From the NCBI GenBank assembly GCA_963708795.1, contig CAVPUH010000008.1, forward strand, positions 62,001 through 126,000: a DNA stretch of 64,000 bases, written 5' to 3'. The first letter of the stretch is position 1; each line of letters opens with the position of its first letter. The position numbers were made by a program, and so were the translations under genes. Origin of the DNA: DAIQRJ01 sp963708795. GTDB taxonomy: Bacteria > Actinomycetota > Actinomycetes > Propionibacteriales > DAIQRJ01. Positions 32,059 through 41,303 of the stretch are shown one piece after another. Below the pieces are notes generated by a model. That model saw only the letters and a program-made list of their open reading frames with translations. It was not told the DNA's origin and made no database searches.

Positions 32059-33909
32059 TCAACCCCGTCGTGCAACAACGGGGTCGCTCTCCGTAGCGGT
32101 TGCCGGAGGCGAGCGAGCCGGGGCGGCTGCCGACTTCGGGCGGGCGTCGACGCCGGCCTCGCGGCGCTGCTGCGCCGTGATCGGCGCCGGTGCTCCGGTC
32201 AGCGGGTCGAAGCCGCCGCCGGACTTCGGGAAGGCGATGACGTCCCGGATCGAGGGCGTCCCGGCCAGCAGCGACACGATGCGGTCCCAGCCCAGTGCGA
32301 TCCCCCCGTGCGGCGGGGCGCCGAACGCGAAGGCGTCGAGCAGGAACCCGAACTTCTCCTGGGCGTCCTCGGGGGCGAGTCCCATCACCGCGAACACCCG
32401 CTCCTGGACGTCCCGGCGGTGGATGCGGATCGACCCGCCGCCGATCTCGTTGCCGTTGCAGACGATGTCGTAGGCGTAGGCCAGCGCAGCGCCCGGATCG
32501 GTGTCGAAGGTGTCCATGCTCTCGGGCCGGGGCGAGGTGAACGCGTGGTGCACCGCTGTCCAGGCGCCCGAGCCGACGGCGACGTCGCCACTCGCGATCG
32601 TGTCGGCCGACGGCTCGAACAGCGGCGCGTCGACCACCCAGACGAACGACCAGGCGTCGTGGTCGATGAGGCCCTTGCGTTCGGCTATCTCGACCCGCAC
32701 GGCGCCGAGCAGCGCGCGGGAGGGTTTGACGGCACCGGCGGCGAAGAAGATGCAGTCACCCGGCTCGGCGCCCACGTGCGCCGCCAACCCGGCTCGCTCG
32801 GTGTCCGAGAGGTTCTTGGCCACGGGGCCGCTGAGACCGCCGTCATCGCCGACGAGGACATAGGCCAGACCCCGGGCGCCACGCTGCTTGGCGAACTCCT
32901 GCCAGGCGTCGAGCGTCCGGCGCGGCTGGTCCGCTCCCCCGGGCATCACGACGGCACCGACATAGGGCGCCTGGAACACCCGGAACGGGGTCTCGGTGAA
33001 GAACGCCGTGCAGTCCGTGAGCTCGATGTCGCAACGCAGGTCGGGCTTGTCACTGCCGTACCGGCTCATGGCGTCCGCGTAGGTCATCCGCGGGATCGGC
33101 GTGGGGATCTCGACGCCGACGAGCGCCCACAGCGAGGTGAGCACGCGCTCGGTCAGCGCGATGACGTCGTCCTGGTCGACGAAGCTCGCCTCGATGTCGA
33201 GCTGCGTGAACTCGGGCTGCCGGTCGGCCCGGAAGTCCTCGTCGCGGTAGCACCGGGCGATCTGGAAGTACCGCTCCATGCCGGCGACCATCAGCAGCTG
33301 CTTGAACAGCTGCGGGCTCTGCGGCAGGGCGTACCAGCTGCCGGGTGCCAGCCGCGCCGGCACGACGAAGTCGCGGGCGCCCTCGGGCGTCGAACGGGTC
33401 AGCGTGGGCGTCTCGATCTCGAGGAAGCCCTCGTCGTGGAGCACGGTGCGGGCGGCGCGGTTGACCTCGCTGCGCAGCCGGAGAGCCGCGTTCGGCGTGT
33501 GCGCACCGGTGCGTCGGAGGTCGAGGTAGCGGTAGCGGAGCCGGGCCTCCTCGCCCACGTCGACCCGCTCGTCGATCTGGAACGGCAACGGGGCGGCCCG
33601 GTTGAGCACCTCGAGGCGCTCGGCCACGACTTCGATCTCTCCGGTCGCCAGCTCGGGGTTCACGTTGCCGTCCGGACGGACCCGGACGGCACCGGCGACG
33701 AGGACGCAGAATTCGTTGCGCAGGTCGTGCGCGCCACCGTGCTCGAGGACCTCGTCCCGGACGACGACCTGGACCACGCCGCTGGCGTCGCGCAGGTCGA
33801 TGAAGGCGACCCCACCGTGGTCGCGCCGTCGCGCCACCCATCCCGTCAGCGTCACCGATGCGCCGTCGTCGGCCGATCGCAGGGAGCCGGCCTGATGGCT
33901 GCGCAACAC
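32059..33909 (-). CDS. aspS: Aspartyl-tRNA synthetase
   Basis: Charges tRNA-Asp (possibly also tRNA-Asn, as in many actinobacteria). The 616-residue bacterial-type enzyme has the anticodon-binding OB fold (VTLTGWVARRRDHGGVAFID), class II motif 1 around FLEIETPTLTRSTPEGARDF, motif 2 YFQIARCYRDEDFRADRQPE, the bacterial GAD insertion and motif 3 GIALGWDRI. I chose GTG 33909 because GGAGG lies 8 bases before it and the product then starts VLRSHQAG as in the family; the open frame reaches 34080. The C-terminus is extended by an Ala/Pro-rich tail. Confidence 0.95.
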   Translation of the reverse strand: MLRSHQAGSLRSADDGASVTLTGWVARRRDHGGVAFIDLRDASGVVQVVVRDEVLEHGGAHDLRNEFCVLVAGAVRVRPDGNVNPELATGEIEVVAERLEVLNRAAPLPFQIDERVDVGEEARLRYRYLDLRRTGAHTPNAALRLRSEVNRAARTVLHDEGFLEIETPTLTRSTPEGARDFVVPARLAPGSWYALPQSPQLFKQLLMVAGMERYFQIARCYRDEDFRADRQPEFTQLDIEASFVDQDDVIALTERVLTSLWALVGVEIPTPIPRMTYADAMSRYGSDKPDLRCDIELTDCTAFFTETPFRVFQAPYVGAVVMPGGADQPRRTLDAWQEFAKQRGARGLAYVLVGDDGGLSGPVAKNLSDTERAGLAAHVGAEPGDCIFFAAGAVKPSRALLGAVRVEIAERKGLIDHDAWSFVWVVDAPLFEPSADTIASGDVAVGSGAWTAVHHAFTSPRPESMDTFDTDPGAALAYAYDIVCNGNEIGGGSIRIHRRDVQERVFAVMGLAPEDAQEKFGFLLDAFAFGAPPHGGIALGWDRIVSLLAGTPSIRDVIAFPKSGGGFDPLTGAPAPITAQQRREAGVDARPKSAAAPARSPPATATESDPVVARRG

Positions 33910-33992
33910 GAGGGGGTCCTCCAGTGGTTGAAAAGTCCCGCAGATCCTACGGCGCCGGCACGCAGTTACCGAACCGAGCGGGAGTCGTGCGC

Positions 33993-34048
33993 GCTCAGTG
34001 CACGAGAGTTGCTCAGTGCACGAAGAGTTGCTCAGTGCACGAGGAGTT
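33993..34048. repeat. Triplicated 18-19 bp repeat at the end of hisS
   Basis: Three head-to-tail copies: GCTCAGTGCACGAGAGTT (33993-34010), GCTCAGTGCACGAAGAGTT (34011-34029) and GCTCAGTGCACGAGGAGTT (34030-34048). The third contains the hisS stop and its last codons (QLLVH); the other two lie downstream. Each copy has CTC...GAG arms around the palindrome GTGCAC. The pattern looks like local duplication of the hisS 3' end. Confidence 0.85.
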
Positions 34049-35396
34049 GCGGACGGAGATCGGCCGCGGGCGGAGACCACACGTCGGGGTCCGCCGGTGC
34101 CTGCTCCCCGCTGCGGATGTCCTTCACCTCGTCCTGAGCGTCCGGGCCGGCCGCGGGGAACCAGACGAACGGGATCCCGCGGCGCTCGGCGAACCGGATC
34201 TGGCGGCCGAACTTCGCTGCGTTCGGGGCTACCTCGGCGGCGATCCCGCGAGACCGCAGGGCCCGGGCGACCGTCTCGCTCCCACCCCGCGAGGCCTCGT
34301 CGGCCAGGGCGACGAGGACGGCCGAGGGAACGCTGCGGCTGGCCTCGATCCGGCCGCGCGACACCAACGGGACGAGCATGCGCGACACCCCGAGGGAGAT
34401 GCCGACGCCGGGATAGACGTGCCGTCCGTCGTCGGCCAGGGCGTCGTACCGGCCACCGGAACAGATCGAACCGAGGTGCTCGAAGCCCTCCATCTGCGTC
34501 TCGAACACCGTGCCGGTGTAGTAGTCCAGCCCGCGGGCGATCCGGAGGTCGGCGGTCACGTCGACGTTGCCCGCGTCACCGGTCACCGCGGCCAGGGCGG
34601 TCATCACGGCGGCCAGTTCGGTCAGGCCGGTGTCCAGGCGCTCGTGCTCGACTCCCAGCGCACGCACCTGGTCCACGAACGACGCGTCCGCCGTGCGGAT
34701 CTGCGCCAGTGCCAGGCAGCGCTGCGCCTGCTCGGCACTCAGACCGGCGTCGGTCTGGAGCATCGTCGCGATGACCTCGGCGGGCACCTTGTCCAGCTTG
34801 TCGACCACCCGCATCACCGCCTGCGGTTCGGCGACGCCCAGGCCGAGATAGAAGCCCTCGAGGAGCTTGCGGTTGTTCACCTGCATCCGCAGTCGTGGCA
34901 CGGGCAGGGCCGAGAGTGCAGTCGCCATGACCGTCGCGACCTCGACGTCGTAGTGGAACGGGAGCTCGCCGGCGCCCACGATGTCGATGTCGGCCTGGGT
35001 GAACTCGCGGAACCTGCCCTCCTGGGGCCGCTCCCCCCGCCAGGCCTTCTGGATCTGGTAACGACGGAACGGGAAGTCGAGCTTGCCGGCGTTCTCGAGC
35101 ACGTAGCGGGCGAACGGAACGGTCAGGTCGTAGTGCAGGCCGAGGGCGTCGGCCGGCACCGAACCGGCGTCGCCCGAGCCGTCGGGTTCGGCGTGCAGCC
35201 GCCGGACGACGTAGACCTCCTTGTCGATCTCGCCCTTGCGCAGCAGCTCCGACATCGGCTCCGCGGCGCGCGTCTCGATGTTCGCGAAACCGTGCAGCTC
35301 GAACACCGACCGCAGGCTGTCGATGACCTGCTGCTCGACGATGCGCTGGGCCGGGAGGAACTCGGGGAATCCCGACAGCGGAGTCGGCTTGCTCAT
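34032..35396 (-). CDS. hisS: Histidyl-tRNA synthetase
   Basis: Charges tRNA-His. The 454-residue class II enzyme has LHYDLTVPFARYV (motif 1 region), YQIQKAWRGERPQEGRFREF (motif 2), the HisA signature ARGLDYYTGTVFE, SGGRYDALA and a C-terminal anticodon-binding domain. The ATG at 35396 overlaps the stop of the hydrolase gene (ATGA). This is the longer form lacking the usual short bacterial N-terminus (starts SKPTPLSGFPEFLP), as seen in some actinobacteria. The 3' end takes part in a tandem repeat. Confidence 0.94.
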   Translation of the reverse strand: MSKPTPLSGFPEFLPAQRIVEQQVIDSLRSVFELHGFANIETRAAEPMSELLRKGEIDKEVYVVRRLHAEPDGSGDAGSVPADALGLHYDLTVPFARYVLENAGKLDFPFRRYQIQKAWRGERPQEGRFREFTQADIDIVGAGELPFHYDVEVATVMATALSALPVPRLRMQVNNRKLLEGFYLGLGVAEPQAVMRVVDKLDKVPAEVIATMLQTDAGLSAEQAQRCLALAQIRTADASFVDQVRALGVEHERLDTGLTELAAVMTALAAVTGDAGNVDVTADLRIARGLDYYTGTVFETQMEGFEHLGSICSGGRYDALADDGRHVYPGVGISLGVSRMLVPLVSRGRIEASRSVPSAVLVALADEASRGGSETVARALRSRGIAAEVAPNAAKFGRQIRFAERRGIPFVWFPAAGPDAQDEVKDIRSGEQAPADPDVWSPPAADLRPQLLVH

Positions 35397-36088
35397 GGTG
35401 TGCTCCCGTCGGTGGTCAGGTACCCGGCCTGCAGGTACGGATTGGCGGCTCGTTCGGCCGCCATGGTGCTCGCCGGCCCGTGTCCCGGGAGGATGCGCGT
35501 CTCGTCGGGCAGCGCGAGGACCCGGGTCGCGAGCGAGTGCCGCATCTGCTCGTCGTCGCCGCCGCGCAGGTCGGTGCGCCCGATCGACCCGGCGAACAGC
35601 GTGTCCCCGGTGAAGGCGAACCGCTCGGAACCGGCTGGATCGTCGAGGCGGAACATCACCGAGCCGAGGCTGTGCCCCGGCGTGTGCTCCACCTCGAATC
35701 GCAGCCCGGCGAGTTCGAGGGTCGCGCCGTCGCTCAACTCGCGGACGTCGTCGGGTTCGGCGAACTCCGCACCCATCTCCGCGAGCATCTCGGACGTCCC
35801 CGGTGAGAGCCAGGCGCCCGGGTCGGCCAGTTGCGGGCGATCGTCGCCGTGGATCCAGCAGGCGGTGTCGTACGAGCCGGCCAACGGCAGCACCGACCAC
35901 GTGTGGTCGAGGTGCCCGTGGGTCAACATGATGGCGACCGGGCGCAGCCCGTGGTCGGCGACGATCTCCGCGACCGCCTCGACGACGTCGTAGCCCGGGT
36001 CGATGACGACACAGTGTTCGCCGTCACCGCTCGCCACGACGTGACAGTTCGTTCCCCACAACTGCGCGGGGAAGCTGTGCAGGAACAT
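35393..36088 (-). CDS. Metallo-beta-lactamase-fold hydrolase (glyoxalase II-like)
   Basis: Probable thioester hydrolase. The 231-residue protein has the metal motif THGHLDHT (HxHxDH), a bridging GDTLFAGSIGRTD Asp, HTPGHSLGS and the last ligand in LPGHGPAST. It resembles the short glyoxalase II-like proteins conserved beside hisS and relA in actinobacteria. Because these bacteria use mycothiol rather than glutathione, the substrate may be a mycothiol or other thioester (inference). It is the first gene of a hisS unit and is divergent from the gene at 36267. Confidence 0.85.
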   Translation of the reverse strand: MFLHSFPAQLWGTNCHVVASGDGEHCVVIDPGYDVVEAVAEIVADHGLRPVAIMLTHGHLDHTWSVLPLAGSYDTACWIHGDDRPQLADPGAWLSPGTSEMLAEMGAEFAEPDDVRELSDGATLELAGLRFEVEHTPGHSLGSVMFRLDDPAGSERFAFTGDTLFAGSIGRTDLRGGDDEQMRHSLATRVLALPDETRILPGHGPASTMAAERAANPYLQAGYLTTDGSTP

Positions 36089-36252
36089 GACGGGGTCCTC
36101 GAGGTTCTCGCCGGGTGCAGTGACGCGGCGACGGGCGCGGGCGGGCTGGGTCGCCTACGGAGAGACGGCGACTCGTGAGCGTAACCGCAGGACCCGGCGC
36201 TTCGCGCGACGCCCGCTGCGGGGTTCTCGCCGTTCGACTGTCCCGGCGACAT

Positions 36253-36258
36253 TAGACT
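36253..36258 (+). promoter_or_regulatory. -10-like element before the 36267 gene
   Basis: TAGACT lies 8 bases before the ATG at 36267, close enough for a nearly leaderless transcript. TTCGAC at 36233-36238 resembles a -35 but the 14-base spacing is short. Weak support. Confidence 0.3.
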
Positions 36259-36266
36259 CCTCTCTC

Positions 36267-36513
36267 ATGGCCAAGAGCTCCGCACGACGACGTGCTCTCG
36301 CCCGCGCCAAGTGGGAACGTCAGGAACAGCGACGCATCGAGCACGACAAGCTGGTGAAGTCCCGCGAGCGAATCGTCGTGGGCGTCGTCGTGGTCGCTGT
36401 CGTCGGCATCCTGGGAGGGCCTCGGCCTGCGTCAGCTCGTCGCTCCGACATCCGTGGCCGTCGCGCCGGTGCCCGCCACGACGGTCACGCCGACCCCGAC
36501 GGCGGCGCCGTGA
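36267..36513 (+). CDS. Small single-pass membrane protein (apparent frameshift)
   Basis: Unrecognised protein of about 81 residues. The N-terminus is highly basic and helical (KSSARRRALARAKWERQEQR), followed by one membrane segment (about residues 37-54, IVVGVVVVAVVGILGG) and a Val/Pro/Thr-rich tail. The frame breaks at GGGAGGG near 36412-36418; dropping one base gives GLGLRQLVAPTSVAVAP... ending in TGA at 36511-36513. The N-terminus resembles the start of the peptidyl-prolyl isomerases often found upstream of relA in actinobacteria, but the isomerase domain is absent. The stop overlaps the start of the DUF349 gene (GTGA), so the two are probably co-translated. Confidence 0.55.
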
Positions 36514-38011
36514 GCGTCCCGGAGTCCGGCCAGGAGATCCCGGGCGCCGAGGTCCCGAGCGCTGAGGTGCCGACCGCTGAGGTGCCGACCGCCGAGGTCC
36601 CGACCCAGGACGAGGTCACACCCGTGCCGGTCGCCCCGCGGCCCGGTCCGCCACCCCACGCACCTCGACCGGTCCCCGGCCCGCCACGCGCCGGCCGACC
36701 GTCACCAGCGCAGGCAGCGCCCGTCGCCGCGACAGGCACGCCCGAGGATGTGCCAGCAAGCGCAGGCGCTCCGGCGTCCGGGGACCACGCCGAGTTCGGT
36801 CGCGTGGACCCGAGCGGAACGGTCTACGTCCGCACCGCCGACTCAGAGCGCGAGATCGGCACCTGGCAGGCCGGTGATCCCGACGGTGCGGTGGCGTTCT
36901 TCGGGCAACGCTTCGACGGCATCGTGGCCGAGGTCGACCTGCTCGAGCAGCGGTTGCGCAGCGGCAAGCTGAATCCCGACGAGGCGCGGTCGATCCTCCG
37001 CAAGCACCGCAGCGACTGGCTGAGCGCCCACGCCATGGGCGACTTCGTCGGACTGGAAGCACGGCTGGCCGAGCTCGACGGGCTCGTCGACGCGCAGCGA
37101 GCCGAGCGGTCGGAAGCGCGGGCCCGGGTGCAGAGCGCTGCGAAGGAAGTCAAGGAGCGGCTGGTCGCCGAGGCCGAGAATCTCGGACGTTCCAACGACT
37201 GGCGCTCCGGCGTCACCCGGTTCCGGCAGTTGCTCGACCAGTGGAAGGCTCAGCCTCGACTCGACCGTCATACCGACGATGAGCTCTGGCATCGCTTCAG
37301 TGCGGCCCGAACGGCCTACACCCGCCGCCGCAAGGCCCACTTCGCGGAAGCCTCGGCCAAACGCGACGGTGCACGTGAGGTGAAGGAGCGGCTCGTCGTA
37401 CAGGCGGAGGAGCTCGCCGGATCGACCGAGTGGGGACCGACCGCCGCGAAGCTCCGCACGCTCATGGACGAGTGGCGAGCGGCCGGTGGTGCGCCGAAGG
37501 ACATCGACGACGAGCTCTGGGCGACGGTTCCGCGCTGCGTCCGACGCCTTCTTCGCCGCTCGCACGGCGCACTTCTCGGCCCAGGACTCCGAGTTCGCGG
37601 CGAACCTCGTCGCGAAGGAGGCGCTGCTGACCGAGGCCGAAGCGCTCCTCCCGGTTCGGGAACCGGGCCCTGCGCGAGCCACGATGCGGTCGGTGAACGA
37701 GCGTTGGACCGAGATCGGCAAGGTCCCGCGGGACTCCATGAAGAGCATCGAGGCACGTCTGCGGGCCGTCGAGAAGGCGATCGACGACGCCGAGCAGCAG
37801 CGTTGGCAGCGCACCGACCCCGAGCTGCGCGCCCGGGCCGAGTCGACGGTGACGATGCTCCGCGATTCGGTCGACAAGCTCAGCGGTCAGCTCGACGCGG
37901 CCAACGCGAAGGGTGACAGCACGAGCGGCGGCTTCGGCGCAGGAGGCGCTCACCACCCGCCAGTCGTGGCTGGCGGAGGCCGAGCGGGCGCTGGCCGACT
38001 TCTCGGGCTGA
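36510..38011 (+). CDS. DUF349 protein (two apparent frameshifts)
   Basis: Conserved actinobacterial protein of unknown function encoded next to relA. From GTG 36510 it has a Pro-rich N-terminus with an AEVPT repeat (AEVPSAEVPTAEVPT), then a globular part (FGRVDPSGTVYVRTADSERE) and tandem DUF349 helical units (KEVKERLVAEAENLGRSNDW, KERLVVQAEELAGSTEW, KEALLTEAEALLP), each about 70 residues with a Trp. Net one-base insertions near 37530 (before RFRAASDAFFAARTAHF) and near 37940 (before EALTTRQSWLAEAERALADF) break the frame; the last part ends at TGA 38009-38011. It converges on relA with a 23-base gap. Confidence 0.8.
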
Positions 38012-38034
38012 GTCAGGTGGTCGTGCGGGCTGAG

Positions 38035-40533
38035 TCAGCTCGTCACGCGGTAGACGTCGAAGACGCCCGGGACGTTCCGCACCGCGGCGAGCGCGTGCTC
38101 GAGATGGGTCAGATCGGCCATCTCGAAGCTGAACCGGCTCTTGGCCACCCGGTCCCGGGTCGTGGTCAGCGAGGCGGACAGGATGTTGACGTGCTGGTCC
38201 GACAGCACCTTCGTCAGATCCGACAGAAGCCGGGCCCGGTCCAGGGCTTCGACCTGGATGGCCACGAGGAAGACGCTGTCGGCCGTCGGGGTCCATTCGA
38301 CCTCGACCAGCCGGTCGCCACGTGCCGCCAGCTGAACGGCATTCGCGCAGTCCCGGCGGTGCACCGAGACTCCCGCGCCGTGGGTGACGAAGCCGAGGAT
38401 GTCGTCACCGGGAACGGGCGTGCAGCACCGGGCCAGCTTGACCCAGATGTCGCTGGCCCCCTTGACGCTGACGCCGGAGTCGCCGTTGTTGCGGGCCCGT
38501 CGAGGGCGGGGACGGCGCTCCTCGGCGGTGTCGTCGTCGACGTACCCGGTGCTCGACTGGCCGTACTCCACCGACACCGCTCGCACGACGGCGTCGGCGG
38601 TCAGGTTCCCCTCCCCGACGGCGGCATACATGGCACTCACGTCGGCGTAGTGGAGTTCGTGGGCGACGAGCGTCATCGAGTCGTGCGTCATCAGCCGCTG
38701 CAGGGGCATCCCCGACTTGCGGATCATCGCCGCGATGGCGTTCTTGCCGCGCTCGATGTTCTCCTCGCGACGTTCCTTGGTGAACCAGGCCCGGATCTTG
38801 GACCGGGCCCGCGGTGACCGGACGAACGTCAGCCAGTCCCGGCTCGGACCGGCGCCCTCGGCCTTGTTCGTGAAGATCTCCACGACGTCGCCGTTGTCGA
38901 GCGGGCTCTCGAGCGCCACCAGCCGTCCGTTGACCCGGGCCCCGACGGTGCGGTGCCCGACCTCGGTGTGGATCCGGTAGGCGAAGTCGACCGGCGTGGA
39001 CTCGGCCGGCAGCACGATCACCTGCCCCTTGGGCGTGAAGACGTACACCTCGAGGGCGTTGATCTCGAACCGCAGCGACTCGAGGAACTCCTCGGGGTCA
39101 CCGGTCTCGGCCTGCCAGTCCGCGAGTTGGCGGACCCACACCATCTCGTCGGCACCCGCGTCGCGCTGGCCCTTCGCGCCCTTCGTCAACTCCTTGTACT
39201 TCCAGTGCGCGGCCACGCCGTACTCAGCCCGCCGGTGCATGTCGAACGAGCGGATCTGGAGTTCGACCGGCTTGCCCTCGGGCCCGATGACGGTCGTGTG
39301 CAGCGACTGGTACATGTTGAACTTCGGCATCGCGATGTAGTCCTTGAAGCGCCCGGGAATCGGGTTCCAGCGTGCGTGCACCTCCCCCAGCGCCGCATAG
39401 CAGTCGCGCAACGACTCGGTGAGCACCCGCACGCCGACGAGGTCGTAGATGTCGGAGAAGTCGCGCTCGCGGTTCACCATCTTCTGGTAGATCGAGTAGT
39501 AGTGCTTGGGCCGGCCGGTCACCGTGGCCCGGATCTTCGCCTCGGCCAGATCGGCCGACACCGCGTCGATGACTGTCGAGAGGTACTCGTCGCGCGCCGG
39601 CGCCTGGTCGGCCACCAGCCGGACGATCTCGTCGTAGATCTTCGGGTGCAGGGTGGCGAACGCGAGGTCCTCCAGCTCCCACTTGACGGTGTTCATGCCG
39701 AGCCGGTGCGCGAGCGGCGCGAAGATCTCCAGCGTCTCGGTGGCCTTGCGCCGTTGGGTGGCCGGCTTGAGATAGCGCAGCGTCCGCATGTTGTGCAGGC
39801 GGTCGGCGAGCTTGATGACCAGCACCCGGATGTCGCGGCTCATCGCCACGACCATCTTGCGAATGGTCTCGGACTGCGCGGTGTCGCCGTAGGTGACCTT
39901 GTCGAGCTTCGTCACCCCGTCGACCAGCCCCGCCACCTCCGCCCCGAAGTCCGCCGTCAGCTGAGCCAACGTGTACGACGTGTCCTCGACCGTGTCGTGC
40001 AGGAGGGCCGCGCACAGCGTCGACGGCGTCATGCCCAACTCGGCGAGGATGGTCGTCACCGCCAGCGGATGGGTGATGAACGCGTCGCCGCTCTTGCGTA
40101 CCTGACCGGCGTGGTGGCGCTCGGCCGTCCGGTAGGCCCGTTCGAGGACCGACAGATCCGTCTTCGGGTGCGTCGTCCGAACGACCGCGAAGAGCGGCTC
40201 GAGGACGGGGTTGGCGTTCGGGGCCCGGCCGAGCCGGGCGAGCCGGGCTCGGACCCGGGAGGACTCGGGCGCGGCGGTGGCGGGGCTCTGGGCGATCGGT
40301 GTGCTGTGCCGGCGAGACTCGACAGCCGGTGCGGCAACGGCCGCAGACTCGGGCTCGGGCGCCGTTGTCTCCGCAGGAGCAGGACCGGCCGGCTTGGCCT
40401 CCGTGGCGGGCTTGGCCGCGAGCGTCGAGGTGTCCTCGACCGCGGGTGCCGACATCGGCGATGCATCCTCGCCGGCGACGGCCGGCTCGGTGCGCGCGCG
40501 CACTCCGACGGACGATTCGCGGTCACTGGCCAC
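38035..40533 (-). CDS. relA: Bifunctional (p)ppGpp synthetase/hydrolase, RelA/SpoT family
   Basis: Makes and degrades the alarmone (p)ppGpp. The 832-residue protein has a long Ala/Pro-rich N-terminal tail (about 100 residues), the HD hydrolase domain with HDTVEDT and HNMRTL, the synthetase domain with GRPKHYYSIYQKM and NMYQSLHTTV, a TGS domain (EVYVFTPKGQVIVLP), the helical/zinc-finger region with KLARCCTPVPGDDI and a C-terminal ACT domain. Both active sites look complete. The GTG at 40533 has a strong AAGGAGG ribosome site 7 bases before it, unusually good for this window. Confidence 0.95.
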   Translation of the reverse strand: MASDRESSVGVRARTEPAVAGEDASPMSAPAVEDTSTLAAKPATEAKPAGPAPAETTAPEPESAAVAAPAVESRRHSTPIAQSPATAAPESSRVRARLARLGRAPNANPVLEPLFAVVRTTHPKTDLSVLERAYRTAERHHAGQVRKSGDAFITHPLAVTTILAELGMTPSTLCAALLHDTVEDTSYTLAQLTADFGAEVAGLVDGVTKLDKVTYGDTAQSETIRKMVVAMSRDIRVLVIKLADRLHNMRTLRYLKPATQRRKATETLEIFAPLAHRLGMNTVKWELEDLAFATLHPKIYDEIVRLVADQAPARDEYLSTVIDAVSADLAEAKIRATVTGRPKHYYSIYQKMVNRERDFSDIYDLVGVRVLTESLRDCYAALGEVHARWNPIPGRFKDYIAMPKFNMYQSLHTTVIGPEGKPVELQIRSFDMHRRAEYGVAAHWKYKELTKGAKGQRDAGADEMVWVRQLADWQAETGDPEEFLESLRFEINALEVYVFTPKGQVIVLPAESTPVDFAYRIHTEVGHRTVGARVNGRLVALESPLDNGDVVEIFTNKAEGAGPSRDWLTFVRSPRARSKIRAWFTKERREENIERGKNAIAAMIRKSGMPLQRLMTHDSMTLVAHELHYADVSAMYAAVGEGNLTADAVVRAVSVEYGQSSTGYVDDDTAEERRPRPRRARNNGDSGVSVKGASDIWVKLARCCTPVPGDDILGFVTHGAGVSVHRRDCANAVQLAARGDRLVEVEWTPTADSVFLVAIQVEALDRARLLSDLTKVLSDQHVNILSASLTTTRDRVAKSRFSFEMADLTHLEHALAAVRNVPGVFDVYRVTS

Positions 40534-40721
40534 CCGGCGTCCTCCTTCGCTGTCGACGCGCGATCGTCACGGCGGCGATGGACACGCCGGCGGCCGATCG
40601 AGACTTCGTCGATGCTGAAGGGCCAGTGTACGGCCGGCGGCGCGAGCGTTTCCCGGCTGACAGCGTCGGCCTCGCGGCCGCCCGGCGGTGGGGCCGGTGG
40701 CCGTGTCGGGTCAGGTGCGGC

Positions 40722-41303
40722 TCAGGCTCGGAACAGCGCACACACCGGCACGCCGGGCAGACGGTCGCGGCCGCCGAGCGCTGTCAGTTCCATCAGCATG
40801 CTCACACCGACGACCTCGGCGCCACCGGCGCGGACCAGCTCGATCGTGGCCGCGACCGTCCCGCCGGTGGCCAGCACGTCGTCGACGACCAGGACGCGGG
40901 CGCCCGGTTCGAACGCGTCCTCGTGCGCCTCCAGCACCGCCTGCCCGTACTCGAGCTCGTAGGCGACGGCGCGGGTCGGGCCGGGCAGCTTGCCCGCCTT
41001 GCGCACGGGCACGAAACCGGCACCGAGTTCGAGCGCGATCGGCGCCGCGAGGATGAATCCACGCGCCTCGACACCCACGACGACGTCCACGTCCTCGGCG
41101 TTCCACGGCGTGGCGAGCAATGACATGGACTCGGCGAAGCCGGCCGGATCGGCCAGCAACGGGGTGATGTCGCGGAACAGGACCCCGGGCTGCGGATAGT
41201 CGGGGATGTCGCGGATCAACCCGATGAGACGCGCGATGTCGTGGCCGGCGGCCTGCGCGTCGGCGAACTCCGGGCCGATCGCCACCTCACTGGGATCGCT
41301 CAT
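40722..41303 (-). CDS. apt: Adenine phosphoribosyltransferase
   Basis: Salvages adenine to AMP with PRPP. The 193-residue protein has IRDIPDYPQPGVLFRDITPLL, GVEARGFILAAPIA, VPVRKAGKLPG and the PRPP motif VLVVDDVLATGGT. The start overlaps the secF stop (ATGA at 41300-41303), in the conserved secD-secF-apt-relA order. About 190 bases without a visible gene separate it from relA. Confidence 0.95.
   Translation of the reverse strand: MSDPSEVAIGPEFADAQAAGHDIARLIGLIRDIPDYPQPGVLFRDITPLLADPAGFAESMSLLATPWNAEDVDVVVGVEARGFILAAPIALELGAGFVPVRKAGKLPGPTRAVAYELEYGQAVLEAHEDAFEPGARVLVVDDVLATGGTVAATIELVRAGGAEVVGVSMLMELTALGGRDRLPGVPVCALFRA

Noticed and set aside
32062..32084. Intrinsic terminator of aspS
   Set aside because: The ACCCCGT/ACGGGGT arms lie inside the last codons and no T-run follows, so support is too weak for a separate entry.
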